Positions 1-7,884 of a stretch of DNA of 23,488 nucleotides are shown here, one piece after another. The DNA comes from Pseudomonadota bacterium (GTDB lineage: Bacteria; Desulfobacterota; Desulfarculia; Desulfarculales; Desulfarculaceae), in contig JAHIQI010000045.1 in assembly GCA_018902755.1 (NCBI GenBank), positions 1 through 23,488 of the forward strand. Direction: 5' to 3'. The notes beneath the pieces are model-generated. The model did no database searches. It was given only the letters and a program-made list of their open reading frames with translations, and had not been told where the DNA came from. Numbering within the stretch: the stretch's first letter is position 1; every line of letters begins with the position of its first letter. The position numbers and the translations under genes are program-made.

Positions 1-225
1 AGAACTTTTTGGCGGCCGGGTTCTTGGCCAGGAATTTCGGTTCATCCGGATCTTGGGTACCTGGATGAGTTTCAATGAAGTGGACATGATGGGGCTCCTC
101 CTCGATGAAAATAGCTAACATCAAAGAGGAAAACCTGATTGTCCACTTCATTGCAACTCATCCAGGTACCCAAGATCCGGATGAACCGAAATTCCTGGCC
201 AAGAACCCGGCCGCCAAAAAGTTCT
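1..225. repeat. Fold-back inverted repeat, 86-bp arms
   Basis: Positions 1-86 are the reverse complement of 140-225, with a single mismatch (72 against 154) and a 53-bp centre at 87-139. The right arm is coding sequence of the ProX fragment, so the left arm is an antisense copy of the same gene piece. GTGGAC at 80-85 and GTCCAC at 141-146 bound the centre. An inverted copy of coding sequence this close to its source is typical of amplification or assembly fold-backs; an invertible switch is the biological alternative. Confidence 0.9.
80..189. repeat. Left copy of 110-bp terminal inverted repeat
   Basis: This segment is an exact reverse complement of 23379-23488, the last 110 bases of the window. 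It includes the centre of the fold-back and the first part of the ProX fragment. The two window ends therefore share sequence in opposite orientation. The central 53 bp occurs in one orientation here and the other at the right end. Confidence 0.9.
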
Positions 226-392
226 TCGAGGTGTTCACCCTGCCGCTGGAAGACATCAACGAGCAGAACACCCTCATGAACAATGGCCAAAAGTCCCAAA
301 AGGACATCGAGCGCCACGTTGACGATTGGATCGCCAAGAACCAGGCCACATGGAACACGTGGCTGGCCGAAGCCAGAAAGGCCGCCAAGTAG
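105..392 (+). CDS. proX: C-terminal fragment of ProX-type glycine betaine/proline binding protein
   Basis: The reading frame encodes only about the last 85-95 residues of a periplasmic substrate-binding protein of the ProX/OpuAC family, which normally has about 300-340 residues and feeds an osmoprotectant ABC importer. The recognisable part is the conserved C-terminal stretch with KNPAAKKFFEVF, LPLEDINEQN and DIERHVDDWI, ending in a natural stop at 390-392. The ATG at 105 lies inside the fold-back repeat and has no plausible signal peptide, so it is not the true start. The N-terminal two thirds is missing because the upstream sequence turns back on itself. The family call is fairly firm; whether the gene is broken in the organism or only in the assembly cannot be told from sequence. 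Confidence 0.7.
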   Translation: MKIANIKEENLIVHFIATHPGTQDPDEPKFLAKNPAAKKFFEVFTLPLEDINEQNTLMNNGQKSQKDIERHVDDWIAKNQATWNTWLAEARKAAK

Positions 393-549
393 CCACCCGA
401 ATCCATCGGAAATTTTGCGTGAGCGGCGGACTCGAAGCGCTCCGGCCTTCCGAAAGCGCCCCCTGACGTTCAGGTAAATCCGAACCAACGGCAATTAACA
501 ATTTAGGACGCGGGGATGGCTAGTCCCGCCTCCGGCATCAGGCAGGACC

Positions 550-567
550 GCCCGCCGGAAAGCGGGC
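550..567. other. Short GC-rich hairpin in proX-porin gap
   Basis: GCCCGC and GCGGGC pair as 6-bp arms around a 6-nt loop (CGGAAA), about 40 bases upstream of the porin start. There is no T-run after it, so it is more likely part of the porin leader than a terminator. Nothing else in the 393-608 gap stands out apart from the porin ribosome-binding site. Confidence 0.35.
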
Positions 568-608
568 CCCGCGTGAACACACAAGGGAAAAGGAGACAAC
601 TTGGTCCA

Positions 609-1925
609 ATGCATAAACTAACTTTGGCTTTGTGCTTGCTGCTGTGCATGGCCGTGGCCGCCGCCACGCCGGTGTGGGCTTCGTCCGACGATGGCGAAGA
701 CATGAAAATGCTTATGCAGGAGCTCAAAGCCCTTAAAACCAAGCTGGCCGAGATGGACCAGCTGAAAAAGAAGGTCGACGAGCTAGAGAAAAAGCTGGCC
801 GCCAGCGAGAAGAAGCAGGAGATGCTGGCCAAGCAGGCGGTCGAGACCAAAACGACCGTGGCCGCCAAGGCCGACAAGCCCGACATAAAAATCGGCGGTG
901 CGCTGCGCTTCAACTACCGCGACACCAGCTTCAACGAGGCCCAGAAGAGCAAGGGCGGCGACGGCGCCTTTGACATCTTCCGCCTGGACGTTGACGGCAA
1001 GTACAACGACCTGATCATCAGCGCCCAGTACCGCTGGTACTCCTACATGAACGTCATCCACCACGGTTGGGTGGGCTACGACTTCAGCGAGGATTCCCAG
1101 GGCCAGTTGGGCATCACCCAGGTGCCCTTCGGTCTGCTGCCCTACGCCAGCCACAACTGGTGGTTCGGCGTGCCCTACTACCTGGGCCTGGCCGACGACT
1201 ACGACATGGGCGGCAAGTGGAAGTACACTCCAGGCGACTGGGACCTGCAGTTGGCCTTCTTCAAGAACGCCGAGTGGGGCAACGCGGGCAAGCTTGAGCG
1301 TTACTCCTTTGACGTGGTCACCCAAGGCGACCAGCAGAACGAGGAGACCAACACCCTCAACGCGCGCCTGGCCTACACCTTCAAGCCCGCGGCCAAGACC
1401 TCCATCGAGGTCGGCTTCAGCGGCATGTTCGGCCAGCTTTACAACAACACCACCGACGGCAACGGCACCCGCTGGGCCGTGGGCCCGCACGTCAACGCCA
1501 AGTTCGGCCAGTTCGGCGTGCAGTTGGAGGCGGTGCGCTACCAGTACAACCCGGACAACCCCGACGGCGTGAGCGACGACACCGTGCTCCTGGGCGCCTT
1601 TGCCAGCTCCTACCAGGTGGCCAGCGAGGCCACGGTGCTGGTGGGCAACCTGAGCTACGACGTCCCGGTGGAGTGGGGCCCCATCACCGGCCTGCAGTTC
1701 TACAACGACTTCAGCATGAGCATGAAGGAAAAGAGCGGCTGGAACGACTCCTACATCAACACCTTGGGCTGCCTGATCTCCTCCGGCCCGATCTACACCT
1801 ACGTAGACCTGGTCATGGGCAAGAACATGGTGTGGCTGGGTGGACCCAGCAACGCCCTGGCCGAGGGTGACGCCAACGCCGACTGGACCGCGCTGTTCAA
1901 CATCAACGTGGGCTACTACTTCTAG
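609..1925 (+). CDS. Outer-membrane beta-barrel porin with N-terminal coiled coil
   Basis: This encodes a 438-residue outer-membrane protein that probably forms a diffusion channel. The ATG at 609 is chosen because it begins a clean signal peptide (MHKLTLALCLLL..., cleaved near VWA, residue about 24) and follows AGGAG at 591-595, although 13 bases is a long spacing. An upstream in-frame ATG at 516 would bury the signal under 31 hydrophilic residues. Residues about 33-80 are a Lys/Glu/Leu heptad coiled coil, as in DcaP-like and some phosphate-selective (OprO/P-like) porins that trimerise in the periplasm. The remainder alternates aromatic and polar residues and ends in GYYF, the terminal phenylalanine expected of a BAM substrate. 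It is monocistronic, with a strong terminator after it. Substrate is unknown. Confidence 0.8.
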   Translation: MHKLTLALCLLLCMAVAAATPVWASSDDGEDMKMLMQELKALKTKLAEMDQLKKKVDELEKKLAASEKKQEMLAKQAVETKTTVAAKADKPDIKIGGALRFNYRDTSFNEAQKSKGGDGAFDIFRLDVDGKYNDLIISAQYRWYSYMNVIHHGWVGYDFSEDSQGQLGITQVPFGLLPYASHNWWFGVPYYLGLADDYDMGGKWKYTPGDWDLQLAFFKNAEWGNAGKLERYSFDVVTQGDQQNEETNTLNARLAYTFKPAAKTSIEVGFSGMFGQLYNNTTDGNGTRWAVGPHVNAKFGQFGVQLEAVRYQYNPDNPDGVSDDTVLLGAFASSYQVASEATVLVGNLSYDVPVEWGPITGLQFYNDFSMSMKEKSGWNDSYINTLGCLISSGPIYTYVDLVMGKNMVWLGGPSNALAEGDANADWTALFNINVGYYF

Positions 1926-1947
1926 GCGTTACCAAACCCGCATGCGC

Positions 1948-1977
1948 AAAGACCGGGGCCTTCGGGCTCCGGTCTTT
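1948..1977 (+). terminator. Porin rho-independent terminator
   Basis: A 13-bp stem (AAAGACCGGGGCC with GGCTCCGGTCTTT, one G.T pair) closes on a TTCG tetraloop 22 bases after the porin stop. The 3' arm ends in TTT. It separates the porin from the next unit. Confidence 0.85.
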
Positions 1978-2188
1978 CGTTGTTGGCCGTTATCCAACAT
2001 TATTAAACAACTCAGCCTCTAATTAGTCATGGCCAGAATCTTGCTGGCGCGAAAAAACCAACTATCACAATTTCTTTAGAAATAACGGGCTAGCTCTTGG
2101 TGAATTCGGCGGAACCCCCGCAGAAGCCGAAGTGGAGACACTGCTATTTGGAGGGGAATTTTGCCGCAACAAGCCTTCGGGTGCATCG

Positions 2189-2207
2189 AGCGTCACCCTG
2201 TGACGCT
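2189..2207. promoter_or_regulatory. Palindrome upstream of gntR
   Basis: AGCGTCAC and GTGACGCT form perfect 8-bp arms around CCT. It lies about 24 bp upstream of the candidate -35 box of the GntR gene, a position suited to an activator or repressor. The bound factor is unknown. Within the 1978-2296 gap, only this element and the promoter/operator region after it stand out. Confidence 0.4.
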
Positions 2208-2230
2208 GTTGGTGTTAAACGGCGAGGATC

Positions 2231-2260
2231 TTGACACGGCCAATTAAAAAATGCTAGCTG
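2231..2260 (+). promoter_or_regulatory. Candidate sigma-70 promoter for gntR operon
   Basis: TTGACA at 2231-2236 is a consensus -35 box. An extended -10 (TGC then TAGCTG, 2252-2260) follows with an 18-bp spacer but matches the -10 consensus poorly. TAGTAT at 2261 is a better hexamer but too far away. A weak -10 fits a promoter controlled by the adjoining operators. Confidence 0.4.
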
Positions 2261-2264
2261 TAGT

Positions 2265-2280
2265 ATGTAACATGTAACAT
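2265..2280. promoter_or_regulatory. Tandem GntR-type operator
   Basis: Two copies of ATGTAACAT (2265-2273 and 2272-2280) overlap by two bases. Each is a perfect inverted repeat about a central A and fits the GT-N-AC core that FCD-subfamily GntR regulators recognise. They sit just downstream of the candidate promoter and 16 bases before the GntR start. Autoregulation by the adjacent gene product is the natural inference. Confidence 0.5.
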
Positions 2281-2296
2281 ATCAGGCTGAAATGGC

Positions 2297-2977
2297 ATGA
2301 TCCCCCACGAAAGCAATACTCTTTCCGCGATAAAGACGCCCCCATCCCTCAGGGAGATGGCCTTCGATGCCATCAAGGAGGGCATCATGGGCAACACTCT
2401 TAAATCCGGCCACATCTACAGCGAACACGCGCTGGCCAAGCAACTGGGCATGTCCAAGACTCCCGTTCACGAAGCCCTGTTGGACTTGGCCAACAGGGGC
2501 TTTGTCATCTTGATTCCGCGCAAAGGTGTCAGCATACGCACCTTGACCATTGGTGAAATAAAAGACCTCTATGAATTTCGCCTAGTTCTGGAGGTCGCTG
2601 TCATGCGTAGAATCGCCGACCGGATCAACCCTCGGCAGATAGAATGCCTCTGGGAAATCCACAATGCCTGCGTGGCCGCCACCGAGTCCGACGATCACGT
2701 GGGCTACATCAAAAGCGACCGCGAATATCACTCCTTCATGGCTTCATTGACCGGCAACGCCTATTTGGTAGGGGCGCTGGAAAACGTCCGCGATCTTATC
2801 GACTGGATGGGCGTTCGGGCCATGACCCGGCCCGGCCGCTTGCCGGAGGTTGACTTAGAGCACGCCGAGGTCATTGAAAGATTGGCCCAAGGCGATCAGG
2901 AAACAGCTGCCGTGGCCATGGAAAAACACGTGCGGGCCACTGAACACAATTCGCTTGCATGGCATGACCGCCAATGA
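2297..2977 (+). CDS. GntR-family transcriptional regulator, FCD (FadR) subfamily
   Basis: This 226-residue DNA-binding regulator probably senses a carboxylate or amino-acid-like intermediate of the downstream pathway. Residues about 16-80 form the winged helix, with recognition helix region LAKQLGMSKTPVHEALLDL and wing IPRKGVSI. Residues about 88-216 form the all-helical FCD effector domain. The usual metal/ligand set is present as D141-x3-H145, H189 and H211. The start at 2297 has only a weak ribosome-binding site; an internal ATG at 2358 would cut into the first helix and is less likely. It is the first gene of a co-directional cluster and ends 15 bp before the cyclase gene. Tandem GT-N-AC palindromes lie directly upstream. 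The ligand cannot be assigned. Confidence 0.85.
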   Translation: MIPHESNTLSAIKTPPSLREMAFDAIKEGIMGNTLKSGHIYSEHALAKQLGMSKTPVHEALLDLANRGFVILIPRKGVSIRTLTIGEIKDLYEFRLVLEVAVMRRIADRINPRQIECLWEIHNACVAATESDDHVGYIKSDREYHSFMASLTGNAYLVGALENVRDLIDWMGVRAMTRPGRLPEVDLEHAEVIERLAQGDQETAAVAMEKHVRATEHNSLAWHDRQ

Positions 2978-2992
2978 TGAGGAGTGCTCACC

Positions 2993-3790
2993 ATGAACAG
3001 GCGTGAGTTGGCGGACCTGGTAAAGAGCGCCAAAGTATACGACCTGGGCATGGATTATTTCGTGGGCATGCCTCACTTTCCAACCCATCCGCCCTTCACC
3101 TTCTCTTTGGGCCGGGTTCACGGCGACCTTCCATATGCCGGAGGATTGGCTTCCGCCAATTGCGTTTTCTCAACCGGCGGACACACTGGCACTCATATTG
3201 ACGCCATAGGACACATAAGCGTCGATGGGAAGGTCTTCGGAGTAGGGGACATCACTCCCTGGCAGGATTATGAGGGCCTGAAAAAGGGTGGGATCGAGGA
3301 GGTGGCGCCGATCTTTTGTCCCGGCGTTTTGTTGGATATAGCCGAGATGGAGGGGGTGGAATGCCTTGAGGGCAGCTATGGTATAGGGGCAGAGGCCCTG
3401 CAATCCGCCTGCGACCAAAACGGCCTGGAAGTGGGACAGGGCGACGCCGTCCTTATCAGGACCGGATGGATTCAACACTACAAAGACCCTCACAAGTACA
3501 TATCTCATGTCAAAGGCTCCCCCGGTCTCACGGAGGATGGGGCCCACTGGCTTGTCGAGCGTGGCGCGGCCTATGTGGGCGGCGACACGGTTGCCTTGGA
3601 AAAGACGCCTTCTGCGGGATTGCCGGTGCACGGCATTCTGCTTGCCCAAAACGGCATACACATCATGGAAGTGCTTAATCTCGAAGAATTGGCCGCCCAA
3701 GGGGCATACAAATTTTTGTTCGTTGCGTTGCCCCTGAAGATCAGGGGCGGTACCGGATCGCCAATCCGCCCGATTGCAGTGGTGTTGTGA
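2993..3790 (+). CDS. Cyclase-family metal-dependent hydrolase (KynB/isatin-hydrolase-like)
   Basis: This 265-residue protein belongs to the cyclase family (Pfam PF04199), whose members hydrolyse amides or cyclic amides such as N-formylkynurenine and isatin. The signature H-x-GTH-x-D-x3-H is visible as HTGTHIDAIGH, with H64, H68, D70 and H74 as likely Mn/Zn ligands. The length is closer to isatin hydrolases (about 260) than to bacterial kynurenine formamidase (about 210). The start at 2993 is chosen because GAGG/GGAG at 2979-2984 stands 8 bases upstream; a GTG at 2984 overlaps that site. It is probably co-transcribed with the GntR gene and precedes the importer, so it may open the ring of an imported compound or of a pathway intermediate. 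The family is sure; the substrate is not. Confidence 0.8.
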   Translation: MNRRELADLVKSAKVYDLGMDYFVGMPHFPTHPPFTFSLGRVHGDLPYAGGLASANCVFSTGGHTGTHIDAIGHISVDGKVFGVGDITPWQDYEGLKKGGIEEVAPIFCPGVLLDIAEMEGVECLEGSYGIGAEALQSACDQNGLEVGQGDAVLIRTGWIQHYKDPHKYISHVKGSPGLTEDGAHWLVERGAAYVGGDTVALEKTPSAGLPVHGILLAQNGIHIMEVLNLEELAAQGAYKFLFVALPLKIRGGTGSPIRPIAVVL

Positions 3791-3797
3791 CCACTGC
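3776..3797. other. Hairpin across the cyclase stop codon
   Basis: GCAGTGG (3776-3782) and CCACTGC (3791-3797) pair around an 8-nt loop holding the TGA stop. There is no T-run, so it is not a classic terminator. The rest of the 3791-3948 gap holds a 10-bp palindrome, GGCAATTGCC at 3898-3907, and the binding-protein ribosome-binding site. Confidence 0.35.
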
Positions 3798-3948
3798 GGC
3801 TTCTCGTCAAGGGAGGCCGGACACCTCTGTGCACATGCTGACAAAAAGTGCTCTCGGCTGGTTGGCAACGATAAATGGAAATTAATTTAGGTGCATGGGC
3901 AATTGCCGAATTTTGGGCCAATAAATCCAAGGACTAGGAGGTTTTGCG

Positions 3949-5160
3949 ATGCGGATTTCGTATAAATCCATTGGAATGACGGTAAAGCTGCTAGCCATAG
4001 TGGCTTTGTCCGCCGGGTTGATAATGTCTCCGGCCATGACCGGAAACGTGCTTGCCGAGGCAAAAACCTTGAAAATTCTTTCCAACAACCCCTTCTCCGG
4101 CAAGGCCGCCTCTTGGGGGTTTTCCCAGGATCGCGGCGTGGGCTTGGCTGTGGACAAGGTCAATAAAGCCGGCGGCATCAAGATCAACGGCGAAACCTAC
4201 ATGTGGGAAAAGATCCAGTGTGACAACCGCTATATTCCCGCCGACGCGGTCTCGTGCCTTAAACGCGGCGCGGCCCAAGGAGCCAAATTTATGTGCACCT
4301 TGGGGGGCGCGGTCACCAAGCCTCAGATCCCGCTCATCAACAAAGATAAGATCGTGACCATTGCGGCCATCGCTGGTGGAGCCGACTTTACCAACGCCAA
4401 CAATAAATACTTGTTTCGGACCATGCCTTCCGCCGACCTGACCATCGCCATCGAGGGCATCAAAATCTACAAGAAACTCGGGGTCAAGAGGCTGGTGCTG
4501 CTCACGGCCGACAACGTGTTGGGCCATAGCGACGCCAAAACCCTGAAAAACGCGCTCAAGGTCAACAAGATGAGCAACATCTTGGTCGCCGAGGAGTTCG
4601 TGCCCATCGATACCGGCGACTTCAGCCCCGTCCTTACCCGCGTTCTCGCCAAGAACCCGGACCACATCGAGGGTGGCGCATGGCCCGCGGCCGGCCTGGC
4701 CTTGTTGATCAAGCAGGCCCGCGAACTGGGCTACAAGGGCACCGTCACCAACCTCTCCGGAGCCCCCAAGGTGGGTCCCCTGGTAAAAATCGGCGGCAAG
4801 AAGAACGTGGAAGGCGTGATCATGCTGCGCCTGTGGCCGCCCGACCAGTTGCCCACCCAGGCCTTCAAGGAGTACTGGGCAGAGTACCGCAAGCTATACA
4901 ACCAGGACCCCGGCGCCAACAGCTGGGAAAGCTACATGGCCTTCATGCATCTTTCCGCCGCGGTTGAAAAGGCCCAGAGCCTTGATCCCGACAAGATCGT
5001 AGCGGTGATGCGGGACCTGAAGATTGTCAGCCTCCTGGGCGAGTTGCAACTCATCGGCAAGGACAACCCGCTACTGCCGGGCTATGGCATCAATAACCAG
5101 TACACCTCGCCCTTGCCGGTAACCGTACTCAAGGACGGAAACCCAGTTATCTTCAAGTAA
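3949..5160 (+). CDS. Branched-chain-amino-acid-type ABC substrate-binding protein
   Basis: This is a 403-residue periplasmic binding protein of the LivJ/LivK (Peripla_BP_6) family, which captures amino acids, amides or aromatic acids for a HAAT-type importer. It starts at ATG 3949 with AGGAGG at 3936-3941. A signal peptide covers residues 1 to about 36 (hydrophobic LLAIVALSAGLIM, then VLAEA). The mature protein begins TLKILSNNPFSG and continues with typical family blocks: RGVGLAVDKVNKAGGI, CTLGGAVTKPQIPLINK and RTMPSADLTIAI. No lipobox is visible. It is followed by a strong GC hairpin and then the permease genes, the usual arrangement for excess binding-protein expression. Neighbouring cyclase, aminotransferase and 5-oxoprolinase genes suggest a nitrogen-containing, possibly cyclic, ligand. 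Confidence 0.88.
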   Translation: MRISYKSIGMTVKLLAIVALSAGLIMSPAMTGNVLAEAKTLKILSNNPFSGKAASWGFSQDRGVGLAVDKVNKAGGIKINGETYMWEKIQCDNRYIPADAVSCLKRGAAQGAKFMCTLGGAVTKPQIPLINKDKIVTIAAIAGGADFTNANNKYLFRTMPSADLTIAIEGIKIYKKLGVKRLVLLTADNVLGHSDAKTLKNALKVNKMSNILVAEEFVPIDTGDFSPVLTRVLAKNPDHIEGGAWPAAGLALLIKQARELGYKGTVTNLSGAPKVGPLVKIGGKKNVEGVIMLRLWPPDQLPTQAFKEYWAEYRKLYNQDPGANSWESYMAFMHLSAAVEKAQSLDPDKIVAVMRDLKIVSLLGELQLIGKDNPLLPGYGINNQYTSPLPVTVLKDGNPVIFK

Positions 5161-5198
5161 TAACGGCTTAATAGGGAACATCTCTGATAAGCTCCAGT

Positions 5199-5233
5199 CG
5201 GCCGGCGCCAGGTTGAAGACATGGCGCCGGCCG
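5199..5233 (+). terminator. Intra-operon hairpin after the binding-protein gene
   Basis: A perfect 12-bp GC-rich stem (CGGCCGGCGCCA with TGGCGCCGGCCG) closes on an 11-nt loop, 38 bases after the binding-protein stop. A C/T-rich tail follows but no clean T-run. It probably acts as a partial terminator or mRNA-stabilising structure that lowers permease expression relative to the binding protein. Confidence 0.6.
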
Positions 5234-5273
5234 GCCCTTCCCTTAGATTTTGAGTGGAAACGGTAATACGCCT

Positions 5274-6137
5274 GTGACGACACAGATGTTCATGCAGATG
5301 GCAGTGACCGGGCTGGTGTTGGGGTCCATCTATATGTTGGTGGCTTCAGGGCTGACCCTGATCTACGGCATAATGCACCAGGTGAACATGGCCCATGGTG
5401 TGTTCTTCATGCTGGGGGCAATGGCCACCTATTACGCCACCGAGGTGCTGGGCCTTCCCTACTTCGCGGCCCTGTTTGCCGTGGTGTTGGTTTTTCCAAT
5501 AATCGGCGCGGCCTTTGAGCGCGGCATCTTTCGCAACATTCGGCACATTTGGCTGGCCGGCTACATGGCCACCGTAGGTGTGTGGATGCTAATGGAGGGC
5601 CTCGGCTGGCAGGTGTTCGGCACGGAGCAAAAGGCCGTCTCCTTCCCTATCACCGGCCTGATCAAGCTCCCCGGTGGCGCGGTGTTGCCCGCGAACAAGC
5701 TATGGGTCGGCCTGATCGCCATAGCCATAATGGCCGGGGTTTACTTGCTGGTGGGCCGTACCTCCTTGGGGCGGCAACTAAGAGCAGTGGAGCAAAGTCC
5801 ACGGGCCGCCGAGCTGATGGGCATCAATGCCGACCGGGCCATGGCCAAGGGGTTTGCGCTGGGAGTCACTCTGGCCGCACTAGCCGGGGGCCTGGTGAGC
5901 ACCTTGTATTCAGTGGACCCCTCCTGTGGCTCCACCCCCATGCTCAAAGCCTTCATCATCATTATTTTGGGCGGATTGGGCAACGTAACCGGGTCGGTCA
6001 TAGCCGCCTATATTTTGGGCTTCATCGATTCATTCGGGGGCAGCTTGTTGGGGTATCATGCCGGGCATTTCATGGGTTTCGGGCTAGTGATCCTCATCCT
6101 GATCTTCAAACCATCCGGGATTATGGGCGATGAATAG
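5274..6137 (+). CDS. ABC permease, LivH type
   Basis: This inner-membrane permease (about 287 residues from GTG 5274) belongs to the LivH family, one half of the importer channel. Hydrophobic helices run throughout, beginning with TGLVLGSIYMLVASGLTLIY and including the conserved loop GRTSLGRQLRAVEQSPRAAELMGIN, which contacts the ATPase, and the late IILGGLGNVTGSVIAA helix. The start is uncertain. TTG 5250, GTG 5274 and ATG 5286 are all in frame and no strong ribosome-binding site decides; GTG 5274 has a weak GGAAA upstream. The stop overlaps the LivM-type start by 8 bases, indicating translational coupling. Confidence 0.88.
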   Translation: MTTQMFMQMAVTGLVLGSIYMLVASGLTLIYGIMHQVNMAHGVFFMLGAMATYYATEVLGLPYFAALFAVVLVFPIIGAAFERGIFRNIRHIWLAGYMATVGVWMLMEGLGWQVFGTEQKAVSFPITGLIKLPGGAVLPANKLWVGLIAIAIMAGVYLLVGRTSLGRQLRAVEQSPRAAELMGINADRAMAKGFALGVTLAALAGGLVSTLYSVDPSCGSTPMLKAFIIIILGGLGNVTGSVIAAYILGFIDSFGGSLLGYHAGHFMGFGLVILILIFKPSGIMGDE

Positions 6138-7125
6138 CAAAATGGCCCCATACTTGAAGGCTCTGGCGGTTATGGTGGCCTTGGCTTTGTTACCACCGTT
6201 GGTCAAGTTTATCGCTCCGGACAAATGGGAGTTGACCGCCCACATTTGCATCAAGATTCTTCTTAATGTTGGTTTCGGGCTCTGTCTTTGGATGATGCTG
6301 CAGGCCGGCGAACTGAGCCTTGGCCAAGGTGGCTTCATCACCATCGGCGGCTACACCACCGGCATCCTGGTGGCCAAGTACAACCTGATCAGCGTCGTTT
6401 GGCTGGGCTACTTGGCCGGAGCTTTGGCGGCTGCGGCGATCGCTTTGCTGCTTGGTTATCTTATCGTGCACCTCAAACGCATCTTTTTTCTGCTGGTGAC
6501 TTGGTCCTTCGCCGAAATGTTGCATCCGGTAGTAACCTCCTTTGAACATCCTTTTGGCGGGTCGATGGGTATTATCAACATCCCCCCTCCGGAGGGCCTG
6601 ACCATTTTCGGCGAGACCTGGACCGGATACTACTACCTGGCCTTGGTTTATGGTTTCGCGGTGCTGTGGATTGTCTGGCGCATCGCGGGCTCCAAGGTCG
6701 GGCTGATCACCAAATCCATTGGCCAAAACGACACCCTGGTCACCTTTTGCGGCCTTTACGTACGCAAATATAAGGTGATGATCTTTGTGCTGGGCTGCTT
6801 TATCACCGGTATCGGCGGCGGCATCATGACCAGTTACCTTACGGCCATTTCCCCCGAGACCTTCACGTTTTTCACCTCCCTGGACATCATCATGTTCAAT
6901 CTTATAGGCGGAATGGGCACCATCACCGGCCCCATCGTGGGAGCGGTGATTCTTTCGGGCCTAAACGAGTATTTGTTCGCCGCCGGCTATTGGCGCATGG
7001 TTGTCTACGGCTTGATCATCATTTTCTTCATCACCCTGCTGCCCGGGGGCATGATCTCCTTGCCGGCAGTGCTCCGCAAACGATTCGCTCGCAAAACCAA
7101 AAAGCAGGAGGTGGGTCTTGGCTGA
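6130..7125 (+). CDS. ABC permease, LivM type
   Basis: This 331-residue inner-membrane permease of the LivM family is the second half of the channel. It starts at ATG 6130 inside the end of the LivH-type gene. Visible family features are the N-terminal helices, GELSLGQGGFITIGGYTTGIL (the usual GxLSLGhaaF block), GSKVGLITKSIGQND in the coupling-loop position, and FNLIGGMGTITGPIVGAVIL near the end. The C-terminus is basic (RKRFARKTKKQ), as expected for a cytoplasmic tail. It overlaps the next ATPase gene by 8 bases, and the AGGAGG of that gene lies within this coding sequence. Confidence 0.9.
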   Translation: MNSKMAPYLKALAVMVALALLPPLVKFIAPDKWELTAHICIKILLNVGFGLCLWMMLQAGELSLGQGGFITIGGYTTGILVAKYNLISVVWLGYLAGALAAAAIALLLGYLIVHLKRIFFLLVTWSFAEMLHPVVTSFEHPFGGSMGIINIPPPEGLTIFGETWTGYYYLALVYGFAVLWIVWRIAGSKVGLITKSIGQNDTLVTFCGLYVRKYKVMIFVLGCFITGIGGGIMTSYLTAISPETFTFFTSLDIIMFNLIGGMGTITGPIVGAVILSGLNEYLFAAGYWRMVVYGLIIIFFITLLPGGMISLPAVLRKRFARKTKKQEVGLG

Positions 7126-7882
7126 CCAGAGCATCCTGCGGGTAGAAAACGTCAGCAAACACTTTGGCGGCCTGGTGGCCCTGTCCGGGGTCGGCTTCCA
7201 TATTGAAAAGGGAGACTTCTTCGGACTCATAGGGCCTAACGGTGCGGGCAAGTCGGTCATGGTCAACGTGGTGAGCGGCTTGTACCGGCCCAGCCAAGGC
7301 CGGGTGGAATTTGACGGCCGCCAAATTACCGGGCTTCGACCGGACCGAATCATCAGAGAGGGCCTGAGCCGCACTTTCCAGCACTCCACCTTGTTTTTCG
7401 ACTTGAGCGTTCGCGAAAACATAATGATGGGGGTGCGCACCATGGCCAGCGTGGGGCTGGCCGAGGCCATCCTGGGCACCTCCAGCGCCCGAGAAAAGGA
7501 TCAGGCGATAGAAGAGCGTGCCCAGGAGGTGATCGACCTGCTGGGGCTGGAGCAACAGGCCGGAGAACTGGCCGCCAACCTGCCGTATGGCTTGCAGAAG
7601 GTGGTGGCCATCGGCATGGCCATCGCCCCCAAGCCCAAACTCCTGATACTTGACGAACCCCTCACGGGGCTGGTCGCGGCGGAGGTGGACCAGGTGATGG
7701 GCCACATCGCCTCTTTGAACCGGCAAGGAATGACCATCTTCATCATTGAGCACAACATGCGGGCAGTGATGAATTTTTGCAGCCGCATTGTGGTGCTTAG
7801 TTTCGGCAACAAGATCGCCGAGGGGGCGCCCGGCGAAATTCAACGGGACCGCGAAGTGATCAAGTCCTATCTGGGGGAGTGA
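7118..7882 (+). CDS. ABC transporter ATPase, LivG type (TTG start)
   Basis: This 254-residue cytoplasmic ATPase powers the importer. Walker A is GPNGAGKS, the signature region is LPYGLQK, Walker B is LLILDEPLTGL, and the switch histidine is in IIEHNM. A long insert between Q-loop and signature is typical of LivG. It begins with TTG at 7118; AGGAGG at 7106-7111 is 6 bases upstream and makes the start convincing. The start lies 8 bases inside the LivM-type gene. Walker B is followed by LVAAE where LivG proteins usually have NPxE, a minor deviation. Confidence 0.92.
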   Translation: MADQSILRVENVSKHFGGLVALSGVGFHIEKGDFFGLIGPNGAGKSVMVNVVSGLYRPSQGRVEFDGRQITGLRPDRIIREGLSRTFQHSTLFFDLSVRENIMMGVRTMASVGLAEAILGTSSAREKDQAIEERAQEVIDLLGLEQQAGELAANLPYGLQKVVAIGMAIAPKPKLLILDEPLTGLVAAEVDQVMGHIASLNRQGMTIFIIEHNMRAVMNFCSRIVVLSFGNKIAEGAPGEIQRDREVIKSYLGE

Positions 7883-7884
7883 GA

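Noticed and set aside
72..494. 140-codon minus-strand frame at the window start
   Set aside because: It is antisense to ProX through the fold-back repeat and has no start context or domain.
783..1490. Long minus-strand open frame (235 codons) inside the porin
   Set aside because: It is antisense to a well-supported porin in high-GC sequence; its Val/Gly/His-rich translation has no domain and no ribosome-binding site.
3860..3900. Possible sigma-54 promoter (TGGCAAC) upstream of the binding-protein gene
   Set aside because: The -12 GC element is not at the required spacing.
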